A stretch of 39,490 bases of DNA from a virus, in IMG/VR virus record IMGVR_UViG_3300008120_000222, positions 1 through 39,490 of that record. One strand, 5' to 3'. The notes under the pieces are model-generated. The model made no database searches. It saw nothing but the letters and a program-made list of their open reading frames with translations, and was not told the DNA's origin. The position numbers were made by a program, and so were the translations under genes. This document shows, in pieces, positions 21,638-29,301 of the stretch. Every line of letters begins with the position of its first letter. Within the stretch, counting starts at the first letter, position 1.

Positions 21638-22423
21638 ATGGCAAAGAAGCAAGAAGTAGCCGTCGCTGAAAAGAGCAATGCCGTCGTCGTGGCGGATCAG
21701 GCTTTTGAGGCTTTCGCGGGGGAGGGTCTTGAGAACGTCACGAGTCGTGACCTCATCATACCTCGCCTGACCATCCTTCAGGCACTCAGCCCGCAGGTCC
21801 AGCCGAAGAAGCCTGAATACATCAACGGTGCTAAAGTTGGGGACATCTGCGATGTTGGCACGCAGGAGATCTTCGAGGCTCCGCTACTGTTCCTCCCGGT
21901 TCACTACATCAAGCAGTACCTGGAGTGGGCTCCGCGCAGCTCTGGCAAGGGTCTTGTCAAGATTCACGACGACGCGTCGATCTTGGACTTGTGCAAACCT
22001 GACGAAAAGAACCGACCCACCACACCGGACGGTAATTATATTGCCGAGACCGCTCAGTTCTTCGGACTCAATATGTCGGCTGGCGGGCGGAAATGTTTCC
22101 TTCCGATGGCTTCCACGCAGCTCAAGAAGGCTCGGCGCTGGCTGACGCTCGCTACATCTGAAAAGGTGCAGCGCGCTGATGGCTCTACGTTCACTCCTCC
22201 GTTGTTCTATCGGGTCTACAACCTTTCGGTTGTCGACGAGAGCAACGCCGAGGGCGATTGGTCGGGCTGGAAGGTCGAGCGTGGTGATCGCCTTCAGGAC
22301 ATGGGCGATAACTGGCGCGATCATTACAATGAGGCGATTGCGTTCCGCGACTCGCTGAAGCGTGGCGAAGTCCGTGGCGACATCGGCGCTGAAGAAGAAA
22401 GCTCTTCCGAAGCAGCTATGTGA
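21638..22423 (+). CDS. Conserved phage protein; candidate ssDNA-binding protein
   Basis: The product has 261 residues and starts at 21638, with AAGGAG seven bases upstream. The segment FAGEGLENVTSRDLIIPRLTILQALSPQV is conserved in the first gene of many phage replication blocks; the role of that family is not established to my knowledge. The middle is beta-rich (FEAPLLFLPVHYIKQYLEW, LFYRVYNLSVVDE, WSGWKVERGDRLQD). The C-terminal tail is acidic (GAEEESSSEAAM), as in single-stranded DNA-binding proteins that use an acidic tail to contact partners. Position ahead of polymerase and primase fits an SSB-like role, but no OB-fold signature can be shown by eye. Confidence 0.6.
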   Translation: MAKKQEVAVAEKSNAVVVADQAFEAFAGEGLENVTSRDLIIPRLTILQALSPQVQPKKPEYINGAKVGDICDVGTQEIFEAPLLFLPVHYIKQYLEWAPRSSGKGLVKIHDDASILDLCKPDEKNRPTTPDGNYIAETAQFFGLNMSAGGRKCFLPMASTQLKKARRWLTLATSEKVQRADGSTFTPPLFYRVYNLSVVDESNAEGDWSGWKVERGDRLQDMGDNWRDHYNEAIAFRDSLKRGEVRGDIGAEEESSSEAAM

Positions 22424-22431
22424 GGTGGGTC

Positions 22432-22989
22432 ATGGCAGACATCGATTTCGACCTCGGTGAAACTGCCTCCGATGAACCCTCTATGGAGCGTTTGGTCTCG
22501 ATGGCAAAGGAAGTCATCGAGACCGAGCGTCTCGTCGAGGATCTGGAGGACAACCTCGCTGACCTCAAGAAGCGTCTGAACAAAATGAAGACAGTCGACC
22601 TGCCTGACATGATGGCAGAGTGCGGCTTGTCAGAGTTCAAGACCGATACCGGGTTCCGCATCACTGTTGACGACTTCGTCTCTGGCTCATTGCCTAAGGA
22701 CGAGCAGCGTCGTGATCAGGCCATCCGCTGGCTCGAATCAAATGGTGCGGAATCTCTCATCAAGACCGAAGTAAATTTGCAGTTTGGCAAATCGGAACAC
22801 AATCAGGCTTTGGCGCTGGTTGCTGATCTGGCCGACAAAGGCTACAATGTTGGTTCGAAGATGGGCATTCATCCCCAGACTTTGATCGCTCACATCAAGG
22901 AGCGTTTGAAGAGTGGCGACGAGGTTCCTCTCGAATTGCTTGGGCTTTATGCCGGGCGAATTGCTAAGATCAAACCAGCAAAGAAGTAG
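22432..22989 (+). CDS. Conserved phage protein with N-terminal coiled coil
   Basis: The product has 185 residues and starts at 22432 after GAGGTGGG. The N-terminal 50 residues are acidic then a coiled coil (MAKEVIETERLVEDLEDNL, DLKKRLNKMK). The rest follows a pattern common in phage replication blocks: DMMAECGLSEFKTDTGFRITV, PKDEQRRDQAIRWLESNG, EVNLQFGKSEHNQAL, GIHPQTLIAHIKERLKSG, PLELLGLYAGRIAKIK. The function of these proteins is unknown. It lies between the SSB-like and FAD-binding genes with 8 bp on each side. Confidence 0.65.
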   Translation: MADIDFDLGETASDEPSMERLVSMAKEVIETERLVEDLEDNLADLKKRLNKMKTVDLPDMMAECGLSEFKTDTGFRITVDDFVSGSLPKDEQRRDQAIRWLESNGAESLIKTEVNLQFGKSEHNQALALVADLADKGYNVGSKMGIHPQTLIAHIKERLKSGDEVPLELLGLYAGRIAKIKPAKK

Positions 22990-22996
22990 GCAGTCA

Positions 22997-23950
22997 ATGC
23001 ACATCATCGGGGCAGGTATGGCGGGACTTCTCGCCGCAGGGATGATCCGTGACAGAGATGTCCGGATCATTGAGGCAGCACCAAAGTTGCCAAACAATCA
23101 TTCAGCCGTTCTGCGGTTCCGTTCTTCGATCGTTGGAGATGCACTGGACATCCAGTTCAAGCAAGTCCAAATGATGAAGGCGGTCCACGAGTGGCGGAAC
23201 CCTGTGGCAGACAGCCTTGCCTACTCGATGAAGTGCAATGGCACAGCAACGCTGCGTTCGATCATGTCCGCTGGCACTGAGGTTCACAAACGCTACATAG
23301 CGCCGAATGACCTTATTCAGCAGATGCACTCACGTGCAGGATGCACAATTGAGTTCGGTCGAGCGATCAACTTGGATGACATCAAAGCAGCGGACGAGCC
23401 GATCATATCGACGGTACCGATGCCGCTGATGATGGACATCTTAGGATGGCAGGAAAAGCCAGCTTTCCGGTTTGTCAACGGCTTCAATGTAAACTGCACA
23501 GTCGAAAATGTAGATGCGTACGTTTCTGTGTATGTTCCTGACCCATTGGAGCTTTTCAACCGTGTGAGTCTGACTGGCAATGTCATGACGGTGGAAGTGT
23601 CGCTGCCCCACATTGGCACCCCACAAGACGTCATGACTTACATGAAAAGTATTCAAGACAGCGAGCGTGAACGGCGCGAGCTGATAAGGAATGCTTTGTA
23701 TGTTCTTGGCATAGACAAGGCGGTCATCAGTGATGAGCGTTGGTCAGTGCAGCGTTATGCCAAGATCTTGCCTATCCCTGAGAACGAACGCAAGCAGTTC
23801 ATCTATTGGGCGACAGACAAATTCAATTTGTACTCGCTCGGCAGGTTTGCCACATGGCGACCTGGCCTGCTGATGGATGATGTGGTGAATGACGTGCGAG
23901 TGATCCGTCGCATTATCAATAACGGATCTTATGACCACAGAAAGAAATGA
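22997..23950 (+). CDS. FAD-dependent oxidoreductase-like protein
   Basis: The product has 317 residues. The N-terminus MHIIGAGMAGLLAAGMIRDRDVRIIE is a clear dinucleotide-binding Rossmann fold: GxGxxG with an acidic residue (Glu) at the end of strand 2. The rest (MPLMMDILGW, AYVSVYVPDPLELFNRVSLT, and C-terminal SLGRFATWRPGLLMDDVVNDVRVI) resembles FAD-binding amine-oxidase/UDP-galactopyranose-mutase-like proteins, where the last segment closes over the FAD. Its substrate cannot be read from the sequence. The stop overlaps the ThyX ATG, so the two are co-translated; a flavin supply or reduction role for ThyX, or a separate nucleotide modification step, are both possible. Confidence 0.75.
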   Translation: MHIIGAGMAGLLAAGMIRDRDVRIIEAAPKLPNNHSAVLRFRSSIVGDALDIQFKQVQMMKAVHEWRNPVADSLAYSMKCNGTATLRSIMSAGTEVHKRYIAPNDLIQQMHSRAGCTIEFGRAINLDDIKAADEPIISTVPMPLMMDILGWQEKPAFRFVNGFNVNCTVENVDAYVSVYVPDPLELFNRVSLTGNVMTVEVSLPHIGTPQDVMTYMKSIQDSERERRELIRNALYVLGIDKAVISDERWSVQRYAKILPIPENERKQFIYWATDKFNLYSLGRFATWRPGLLMDDVVNDVRVIRRIINNGSYDHRKK

Positions 23951-24681
23951 AGATGAACGATCCCAAAGTTTCCCTCCTCTGGTTCACTGGCAAGGGCACT
24001 CAGGACGAGCAACGCTACGCTGCGCGCCTCTTGGCATACACAAAGAACACACGTCTGCAGATGACGCCTGACGGGTTCGAAAAGTTTATGAACATGCCCG
24101 TGGAAGAACTCGACAAAGAATTGCTCTACATGAGCAACACCATTCCCAGCTCTTGGGAGTTCGTCGATGTCATCTTCTCTATCAACAATGTGACGCGCGC
24201 TTGCGCCCAGCAGATCACGCGCACCCGCACAGCGAGCTTTGCGATGCAGAGCCAGCGTGTCACTGACATGTCGCAAGTCAGCTATCACATCCCTGAATCG
24301 GTTCACGACAAGGATGACTATAGTTTGCGCATGCGCATGGCTCTTGAGAGCTACCGTTTGATGGTGAAGGACGGTGAGGAGCTCGAAGACGCGCGCGGGC
24401 TTCTGCCGATGAATGTTCACTGCAACATCATCGCAAAGTACAATCTCCGCTCTCTGGTTGATTTGCTGCGTGCGCGTGACTCGATGCGCGTCCAAGGCGA
24501 GTATCAAACCATTGCTCGTCAGATGCGCGAGTCGGTGTTTGAGGTTTGGCCTTGGGTAAGACCGTTTTTTGAGCCAAAGGACAAAAAGGCCATTGACCTG
24601 ATTGAAGAGGTCGCCCAGCACCTCGGCAGCAAAGAGCTGAAGATGCAACTCGCAAAGGCAGCAGACCTGCTGAAGAAGTGA
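23947..24681 (+). CDS. thyX: Flavin-dependent thymidylate synthase ThyX
   Basis: The product has 244 residues, the usual length. ThyX makes dTMP from dUMP using methylene-tetrahydrofolate, with FAD and NADPH. The signature RHRX7S appears as R92-T93-R94 followed by seven residues and S102 (QITRTRTASFAMQSQRV), so the His of the motif is Thr here. The C-terminal substrate-binding segment YNLRSLVDLLRARDSMRVQGEYQTIARQM is typical. It gives the phage its own dTMP supply independent of host ThyA. The ATG overlaps the stop of the FAD-binding protein, and a HAD phosphatase gene follows after 1 bp. Confidence 0.93.
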   Translation: MKMNDPKVSLLWFTGKGTQDEQRYAARLLAYTKNTRLQMTPDGFEKFMNMPVEELDKELLYMSNTIPSSWEFVDVIFSINNVTRACAQQITRTRTASFAMQSQRVTDMSQVSYHIPESVHDKDDYSLRMRMALESYRLMVKDGEELEDARGLLPMNVHCNIIAKYNLRSLVDLLRARDSMRVQGEYQTIARQMRESVFEVWPWVRPFFEPKDKKAIDLIEEVAQHLGSKELKMQLAKAADLLKK

Positions 24682-24682
24682 A

Positions 24683-25129
24683 ATGCGCTACGTGATCTTT
24701 GACATTGATGGGACAATCGCTGATTGCTCGCATCGGATCCAATTCGCCCAGACAAAGCAGTGGGAGGAGTTTCACAAGCGTTGTCTGGAGGATCCGGTGA
24801 TAGTCAATGTTGCAGACCTCATGTGCTCTTGCAACTTCTACAGCCGTGTTATACTGCTGACAGGACGCCCAGAGAAATATCGTCACCTGACCAAAGAATG
24901 GCTCTCAACGACAAAGCTCGAATTGTTTTATGAAGAGCTGATCATGCGGCCAGATGACGATTGGGCACCTGACCACCAGATGAAGATCAACGCTCTTGAG
25001 CGAAAGTTCGGGAGCAAGGAAAATGTTCTGAAGAATGTTTGGTTCGTTGTTGATGACCGTGAGTCGGTGGTCGAAGGACTGCGCAATTACGGATTGACCG
25101 TTCTTCAGCCAGCAATCGGAGGCTACTGA
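24683..25129 (+). CDS. HAD-superfamily phosphatase (polynucleotide 3'-phosphatase-like)
   Basis: The product has 148 residues. HAD motifs: motif I FDIDGTIADCSHRI (nucleophile Asp8, acid Asp10), motif II LLTGRPEKYR, motif III region MKINALERKF and motif IV VVDDRESVVEGL. The LTGRPE and SHR pattern is that of the phosphatase domain of T4 PseT and related phage enzymes that act on nucleic acid 3' phosphates or on nucleotides. No kinase domain is attached. It lies in the nucleotide metabolism cluster next to ThyX, so a nucleotidase role is equally possible. Confidence 0.82.
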   Translation: MRYVIFDIDGTIADCSHRIQFAQTKQWEEFHKRCLEDPVIVNVADLMCSCNFYSRVILLTGRPEKYRHLTKEWLSTTKLELFYEELIMRPDDDWAPDHQMKINALERKFGSKENVLKNVWFVVDDRESVVEGLRNYGLTVLQPAIGGY

Positions 25130-25446
25130 TGAATGTGCCGGAAATGCTGCGCAATGCAGCAAAGATATATGAAGAGCGGAACAAGCTCTACGGTGACAAT
25201 TACAAACGGTTCGGCGAAATAATGCATTCATTATTTCCGAATGGTTTGACTCTGCACAATGTCGACGATTTTAATAGGTTCGGCGTGTTTGTTCAAATTG
25301 TGAGCAAAATTACACGCTATGCCGAGAACTTTACGCGCGGCGGGCATCCGGACAGCCTTGACGACAATGCTGTGTATTCGATGATGCTTCAGGAGCTCGA
25401 TTATGAATATCTGCATCGCCAGATAAATGCGGAGCGGGGGAAATGA
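25129..25446 (+). CDS. DUF6378-like protein of nucleotide metabolism clusters
   Basis: The product has 105 residues: MLRNAAKIYEERNKLYGDNYKRFGEIM, then FGVFVQIVSKITRYAENFTRGGHPDSLDDNAVYSMMLQELD. The ..R...YG.N..RFG, KI.RY..NF..GGH.DS.DDN.VY..ML pattern is that of a phage family often called DUF6378 and thought to relate to MazG-type all-alpha NTP pyrophosphatases; acid residues E and D on the helices fit a metal-binding site. Function is unproven. TGATG overlap with the phosphatase gene and ATGA with the exonuclease gene place it in one translation chain. Confidence 0.7.
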   Translation: MNVPEMLRNAAKIYEERNKLYGDNYKRFGEIMHSLFPNGLTLHNVDDFNRFGVFVQIVSKITRYAENFTRGGHPDSLDDNAVYSMMLQELDYEYLHRQINAERGK

Positions 25447-25973
25447 AGACGCTAGTTTTTGACACAGAAACGACAGATCTGATCAAGAACAAACTCCAGC
25501 CGCTGGACAAGCAGCCTCACATAATCGAGTTCTTTGGTGTGAGCCTAGACCTCGAAGGCAACGAGCTTGATCACTACCATTTCATGTTCGATCCGGGGTT
25601 CGCCATCTCGGAAGAGGTGACGCGCATAACCAACATCACCCCCGCAATGCTGGCTGGCAAGCCCAAGTTCAAACAGCACGCTGAAGAGATTAAGCGCATC
25701 ATCGAGTTTCACGACGAGGTTGTCGCGCACAATCTGAGCTATGACCGCTCGGTGGTGGACTTTGAGATGAAGCGAGCTGGGGTTGAGGTCGAGTGGCCCG
25801 ATCTTGTTTGCACGGTCGAAGCTACTGAACACATCAAAGGGTTCCGGCTGAATCTGAATGCACTGCACGAGCTCCTGTTCGGCGAGGGGTTCACGGGTGC
25901 GCACCGAGCTGAGAATGACGTTCGGGCGCTGGCCAACTGCTTCCGTGAGCTCCGGACGACAGGGAACGTGTGA
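25443..25973 (+). CDS. DnaQ-like 3'-5' exonuclease (DEDDh)
   Basis: The product has 176 residues with the DEDDh exonuclease motifs: Exo I FDTETTDL (Asp7, Glu9), Exo II in VAHNLSYDRSVVDFEM (Asp), and Exo III GAHRAENDVRALANCF, with His and Asp five residues apart. This is the fold of the DNA polymerase III epsilon subunit, which removes mismatched bases at the 3' end. The DnaE-type polymerase gene lies two genes downstream, so it is probably the proofreading partner of that polymerase. The start overlaps the previous stop (ATGA). Confidence 0.88.
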   Translation: MKTLVFDTETTDLIKNKLQPLDKQPHIIEFFGVSLDLEGNELDHYHFMFDPGFAISEEVTRITNITPAMLAGKPKFKQHAEEIKRIIEFHDEVVAHNLSYDRSVVDFEMKRAGVEVEWPDLVCTVEATEHIKGFRLNLNALHELLFGEGFTGAHRAENDVRALANCFRELRTTGNV

Positions 25974-26224
25974 TGAGCCTAGATGATCCTGACAAGTCAA
26001 TGAAGCTCCATCAGCTCATTTACGACAACAGCAAAGAGATCTCTGCCGAGGACTTTTTGATGGTTTGTGCGGTTGTCGCTTCTGAGAGGATGTGCGCAGA
26101 CTTCAAAGACGCCGATGAACGCAAGCTCATATTGAAAATGTTCTGTCAGGAAACGCGGCGGATCACAGAACAGATGGCAAACGCAATTCAGCACTTCGAG
26201 AAAATGAAGAAGAAGGCGCATTGA
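25973..26224 (+). CDS. Small helical hypothetical protein
   Basis: The product has 83 residues: MSLDDPDKSMKLHQLIYDNSKEISAEDFLMVCAVVASERM, then helical segments ending HFEKMKKKAH. It looks all-helical. No family recognised. The ATG at 25973 overlaps the exonuclease stop as TGATG, and its stop is 1 bp before the polymerase start, so it sits between proofreader and polymerase; a bridging role is possible but nothing shows it. Confidence 0.65.
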   Translation: MSLDDPDKSMKLHQLIYDNSKEISAEDFLMVCAVVASERMCADFKDADERKLILKMFCQETRRITEQMANAIQHFEKMKKKAH

Positions 26225-26225
26225 G

Positions 26226-29066
26226 ATGCTTCGGGTTCGCACTGGATACAGTTTCCGCACTGCTGCGGGCATGCTTGACAGTGTCATGGCGCGTCTGCAG
26301 GAAGTCGGTGCAGCCTATGCGCCGATCTCTGACCGCGCCTCAACTTTCGGCTGGGTGCGATGGAACAAGCTCGCAAAGAAGGCTGGCCTGAAGCCCGTGT
26401 TCGGCGTCGAGCTTGCTGTCACCGGCTCTTTGAACGCTAAAAAGCCAGCAGTCGACTATTGGACCTTCTTTGCCAAGGACGACCTGCGTGACATCAATGA
26501 GCTGATGTATCTCGCTACATCGCAGTTCCGCTACGAGCCGTTGCTGAGCTATGAGCAGGCTTTGCGTGCGGATGGGTTGATCAAGATCGTTGGTTCACGC
26601 TCGCTGCTCGATCAAATCCCGCCGCAGGACGATCTTTACGTCGCACTTTCGCCTTCGGCTGCCAAGGGCTATGTGACTGAAGCTCTCAAGATGGGCCATA
26701 AGTTCGTCGCCAGCTCTGACAATAAGTATGTCAACAAAGACGATGAAGGGTTCTACGAGGTGCTTTGCGGGCGGGGTGCCAGCACACAGACCTACGCCCA
26801 GCATATTTTGTCCGAGGCGGAATGGCGCAAGGCGGTGGCTAGGGTTGCCTCCCCAGAGTTGATAGATCTTTCCTGGACCACGGCAGCCCACATAGCGGAC
26901 GAATGCAAAGCGGCTCTCAAGACCGCAACTTTGCTCAGCCCTGCCAAGCCCCAGACCTTGGAGGAAATGTGCCGGGCAGGAGCCAAGAAGCTCAACATAT
27001 CGCTGGACGATCCGGTGTATGAAGCGCGACTGCAACGCGAGCTCGCACTGATCAAAGAAAAGCAATTCGAGGATTATTTCTACATCATCGCCGACGTGAT
27101 GCAGTTCGCCCGTCAAAAGATGATCTGCGGACCAGCGCGCGGCAGCTCTTGCGGGAGTTTGGTGTGTTATTTGCTAGAGATCACGACCATTGATCCGATA
27201 CCGTTTGACTTGCTGTTCGAGCGGTTCATCGACATCACCCGCAACGACCTGCCCGACATCGACATCGACTTCTCCGATCAAAAGCGCCATATGGTGTTTG
27301 AATATATGGAGAAGAAGTACGGTCGCGATCACATTGCGCGTCTCGGGACAGTCGCTTTGTTCCGCCCGCGTTCGGCGATTGATGAGGCAGGAACAGCACT
27401 GGGCGTGCCCAAGTGGCTATGCGATAAAGTTCTCGACTCTCTGATCGTGCGTTCGGGCGGCGATTCCCGCGCATTGCAGACGCTTGAGGATACATTCAAC
27501 ACAACCCCAGCCGGGAGAGAGTTGCTTGAAAAGAATCCTGAGATACTTATCGCAGCGCGCATGGAGGGTCACCCACGTCACTATTCCCAACATGCGGCAG
27601 GCATTGTGGTCACTGAAACTCCGGTCACAGACTATGTTGCTGTTGATGCGCGTACGGGTGCGACGCATTGTGACAAAAAGGACGCCGAAGACCTGAACCT
27701 CCTGAAGATCGACGCACTGGGCCTTACACAGCTGTCTGTGTTTGAGGATGCGTTGACGATGGCGGGCAAGGACATTCATTTCCTTGAGCGGGTTCCGCTG
27801 AATGATCAGGTGTCGTTCGACGTGCTGAACAAGGGCATGTTCTCGGGCATATTCCAGTTCAATGGGCCTGCGCTTCAGTCCATCTGCAATCAGATCAAGA
27901 TTGAAAGTCTTGATGACATAGTCTCTGTGACTGCGTTGGCGCGTCCGGGGCCGATGGCTTCTGGCGGCACCAATGAATGGACCAAGCGCAAGAATGCTCT
28001 TTCGCCGGTGACTTATCCGCATCCCACCTTTGAGCCATACTTGAAGGAAACACTCGGCATCGTCGCCTATCAAGAGCAGGTCATGCAGATTGGTCGCGAG
28101 ATCGGCGACTTGTCTTGGGAAGATGTGACCGCACTCCGCAAGGCAATGTCCAAGAGCCTTGGCAAAGAATACTTCGACCAGTTCGGTGATCGGTTCAAAG
28201 CTGGCGCCATGCAGAAGGGCATTCCTTCGGCGGTGCTTGAAAAGGTCTGGGACGATCTGTGCGCCTATGGTGCGTGGGCGTTCAATAAGTCGCACTCGGT
28301 GGCATACGGTATCGTGAGCTATTGGTGCTGCTATATGAAAGCGCATTTCCCGTTCGAGTTCGCGGCAGCGACCCTCAGCCACGAGCCTGACCCGGCCAAG
28401 CAGATCATGATCCTGCGAGAGATGGCGGCGGAAGGCATTGAGTACATCCCGGTCGACGCCGAGCTTTCCACCGACAAATGGTCTGCTGGTTACAAAGATG
28501 GCAAGAAGGTTCTTGTCGGTCCGATTCAGAATGTGAAGGGCATTGGCCCAAAGCTCGTTCAGCAGATCATGTCCGCACGAGTGCGCGGCGAACCTTTGCC
28601 TTCACGTGCGGAGAAGCTGCTCACCAACGCAACGACAGACATTGACAGCCTTTGGCCGGTCAAAAATGCATTCCACAGGCTGCTGCCTGATCCGAGCGAG
28701 CGGAACATTCACACTCCGCCGACGCCTGTCTCTAATCTTCAGCCCAACGGCGAAGACTACAAAGCTCTTGCGTTCGTCGTTGTTCAGCAGATCAAGCCTC
28801 GTGACGAGAATGAAGCAGTGAACGTCGCCAAGCGCGGTGGCAAGGTGCTGACTGGCCCGACGCAAAGTTTGAACCTGACAATCGCAGATGACACAGACCG
28901 CATATTCGCCAAGGTCGATCGCTTTGCGTTTGAACGCATCGGTCGCGACATCGTTGAGCGCGGGCGACCGGGCAAAGCTCTTTATGCGATGAAAGGCACT
29001 GTGCCAAGAGGGTTCCGAATGTTACGCGTAGAAGCGGTCCGCTTCATTGGTTTCATGGACGAATAA
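26226..29066 (+). CDS. dnaE: DNA polymerase III alpha subunit (DnaE-type, C-family)
   Basis: The product has 946 residues, about 200 shorter than bacterial DnaE. The PHP domain is at the N-terminus (about 1-70) but its metal ligands are gone: the HxH site reads RVRTGYS and the DH site reads SDRAST, so it is probably inactive, as in E. coli DnaE. The palm has GPARGSSCGSLVCYLLEIT and PDIDIDF (about 342-348) with the two catalytic Asp; fingers have KSHSVAYGIVSYWCCYMKAHFP. A helix-hairpin-helix NVKGIGPKLVQQI follows (about 769-781), then an OB-fold-like part (about 870-945). The C-terminal clamp and tau-binding regions are shortened. It synthesises DNA at the phage fork; proofreading would come from the upstream DnaQ-like protein. 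It uses the phage's own polymerase in place of the more usual phage A- or B-family enzyme. Confidence 0.95.
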   Translation: MLRVRTGYSFRTAAGMLDSVMARLQEVGAAYAPISDRASTFGWVRWNKLAKKAGLKPVFGVELAVTGSLNAKKPAVDYWTFFAKDDLRDINELMYLATSQFRYEPLLSYEQALRADGLIKIVGSRSLLDQIPPQDDLYVALSPSAAKGYVTEALKMGHKFVASSDNKYVNKDDEGFYEVLCGRGASTQTYAQHILSEAEWRKAVARVASPELIDLSWTTAAHIADECKAALKTATLLSPAKPQTLEEMCRAGAKKLNISLDDPVYEARLQRELALIKEKQFEDYFYIIADVMQFARQKMICGPARGSSCGSLVCYLLEITTIDPIPFDLLFERFIDITRNDLPDIDIDFSDQKRHMVFEYMEKKYGRDHIARLGTVALFRPRSAIDEAGTALGVPKWLCDKVLDSLIVRSGGDSRALQTLEDTFNTTPAGRELLEKNPEILIAARMEGHPRHYSQHAAGIVVTETPVTDYVAVDARTGATHCDKKDAEDLNLLKIDALGLTQLSVFEDALTMAGKDIHFLERVPLNDQVSFDVLNKGMFSGIFQFNGPALQSICNQIKIESLDDIVSVTALARPGPMASGGTNEWTKRKNALSPVTYPHPTFEPYLKETLGIVAYQEQVMQIGREIGDLSWEDVTALRKAMSKSLGKEYFDQFGDRFKAGAMQKGIPSAVLEKVWDDLCAYGAWAFNKSHSVAYGIVSYWCCYMKAHFPFEFAAATLSHEPDPAKQIMILREMAAEGIEYIPVDAELSTDKWSAGYKDGKKVLVGPIQNVKGIGPKLVQQIMSARVRGEPLPSRAEKLLTNATTDIDSLWPVKNAFHRLLPDPSERNIHTPPTPVSNLQPNGEDYKALAFVVVQQIKPRDENEAVNVAKRGGKVLTGPTQSLNLTIADDTDRIFAKVDRFAFERIGRDIVERGRPGKALYAMKGTVPRGFRMLRVEAVRFIGFMDE

Positions 29067-29084
29067 CAACCTACGGGGACGAAG

Positions 29085-29300
29085 ATGAAAGAGGAATGCG
29101 CTGAGTGCTTTTTGATCGAAGACATTGGCCGTCTCGAGCAAGAGATCGAAAAGAAAGAAGAACTTATCGAGTATTACATAAGCATTCTCTCAGAGATTGC
29201 TACACTTCCCAACTCGCCTTTCCACAAGCACTACACCCTCAAAGAAAAGATAGACCGCATGCAGCTGATCGCTGAAAAGGCACAGAAGGGAAAGTGGTAA
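29085..29300 (+). CDS. Small coiled-coil hypothetical protein
   Basis: The product has 71 residues: MKEECAECFLIEDIGRLEQEIEKKEELIEYYISIL and a basic tail ending KAQKGKW. The N-terminus has a CAEC pair that may bind a metal; the rest is a coiled coil. No family recognised. It lies between the polymerase and the primase-helicase genes, with one base between its stop and the next ATG. Confidence 0.65.
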   Translation: MKEECAECFLIEDIGRLEQEIEKKEELIEYYISILSEIATLPNSPFHKHYTLKEKIDRMQLIAEKAQKGKW

Positions 29301-29301
29301 G

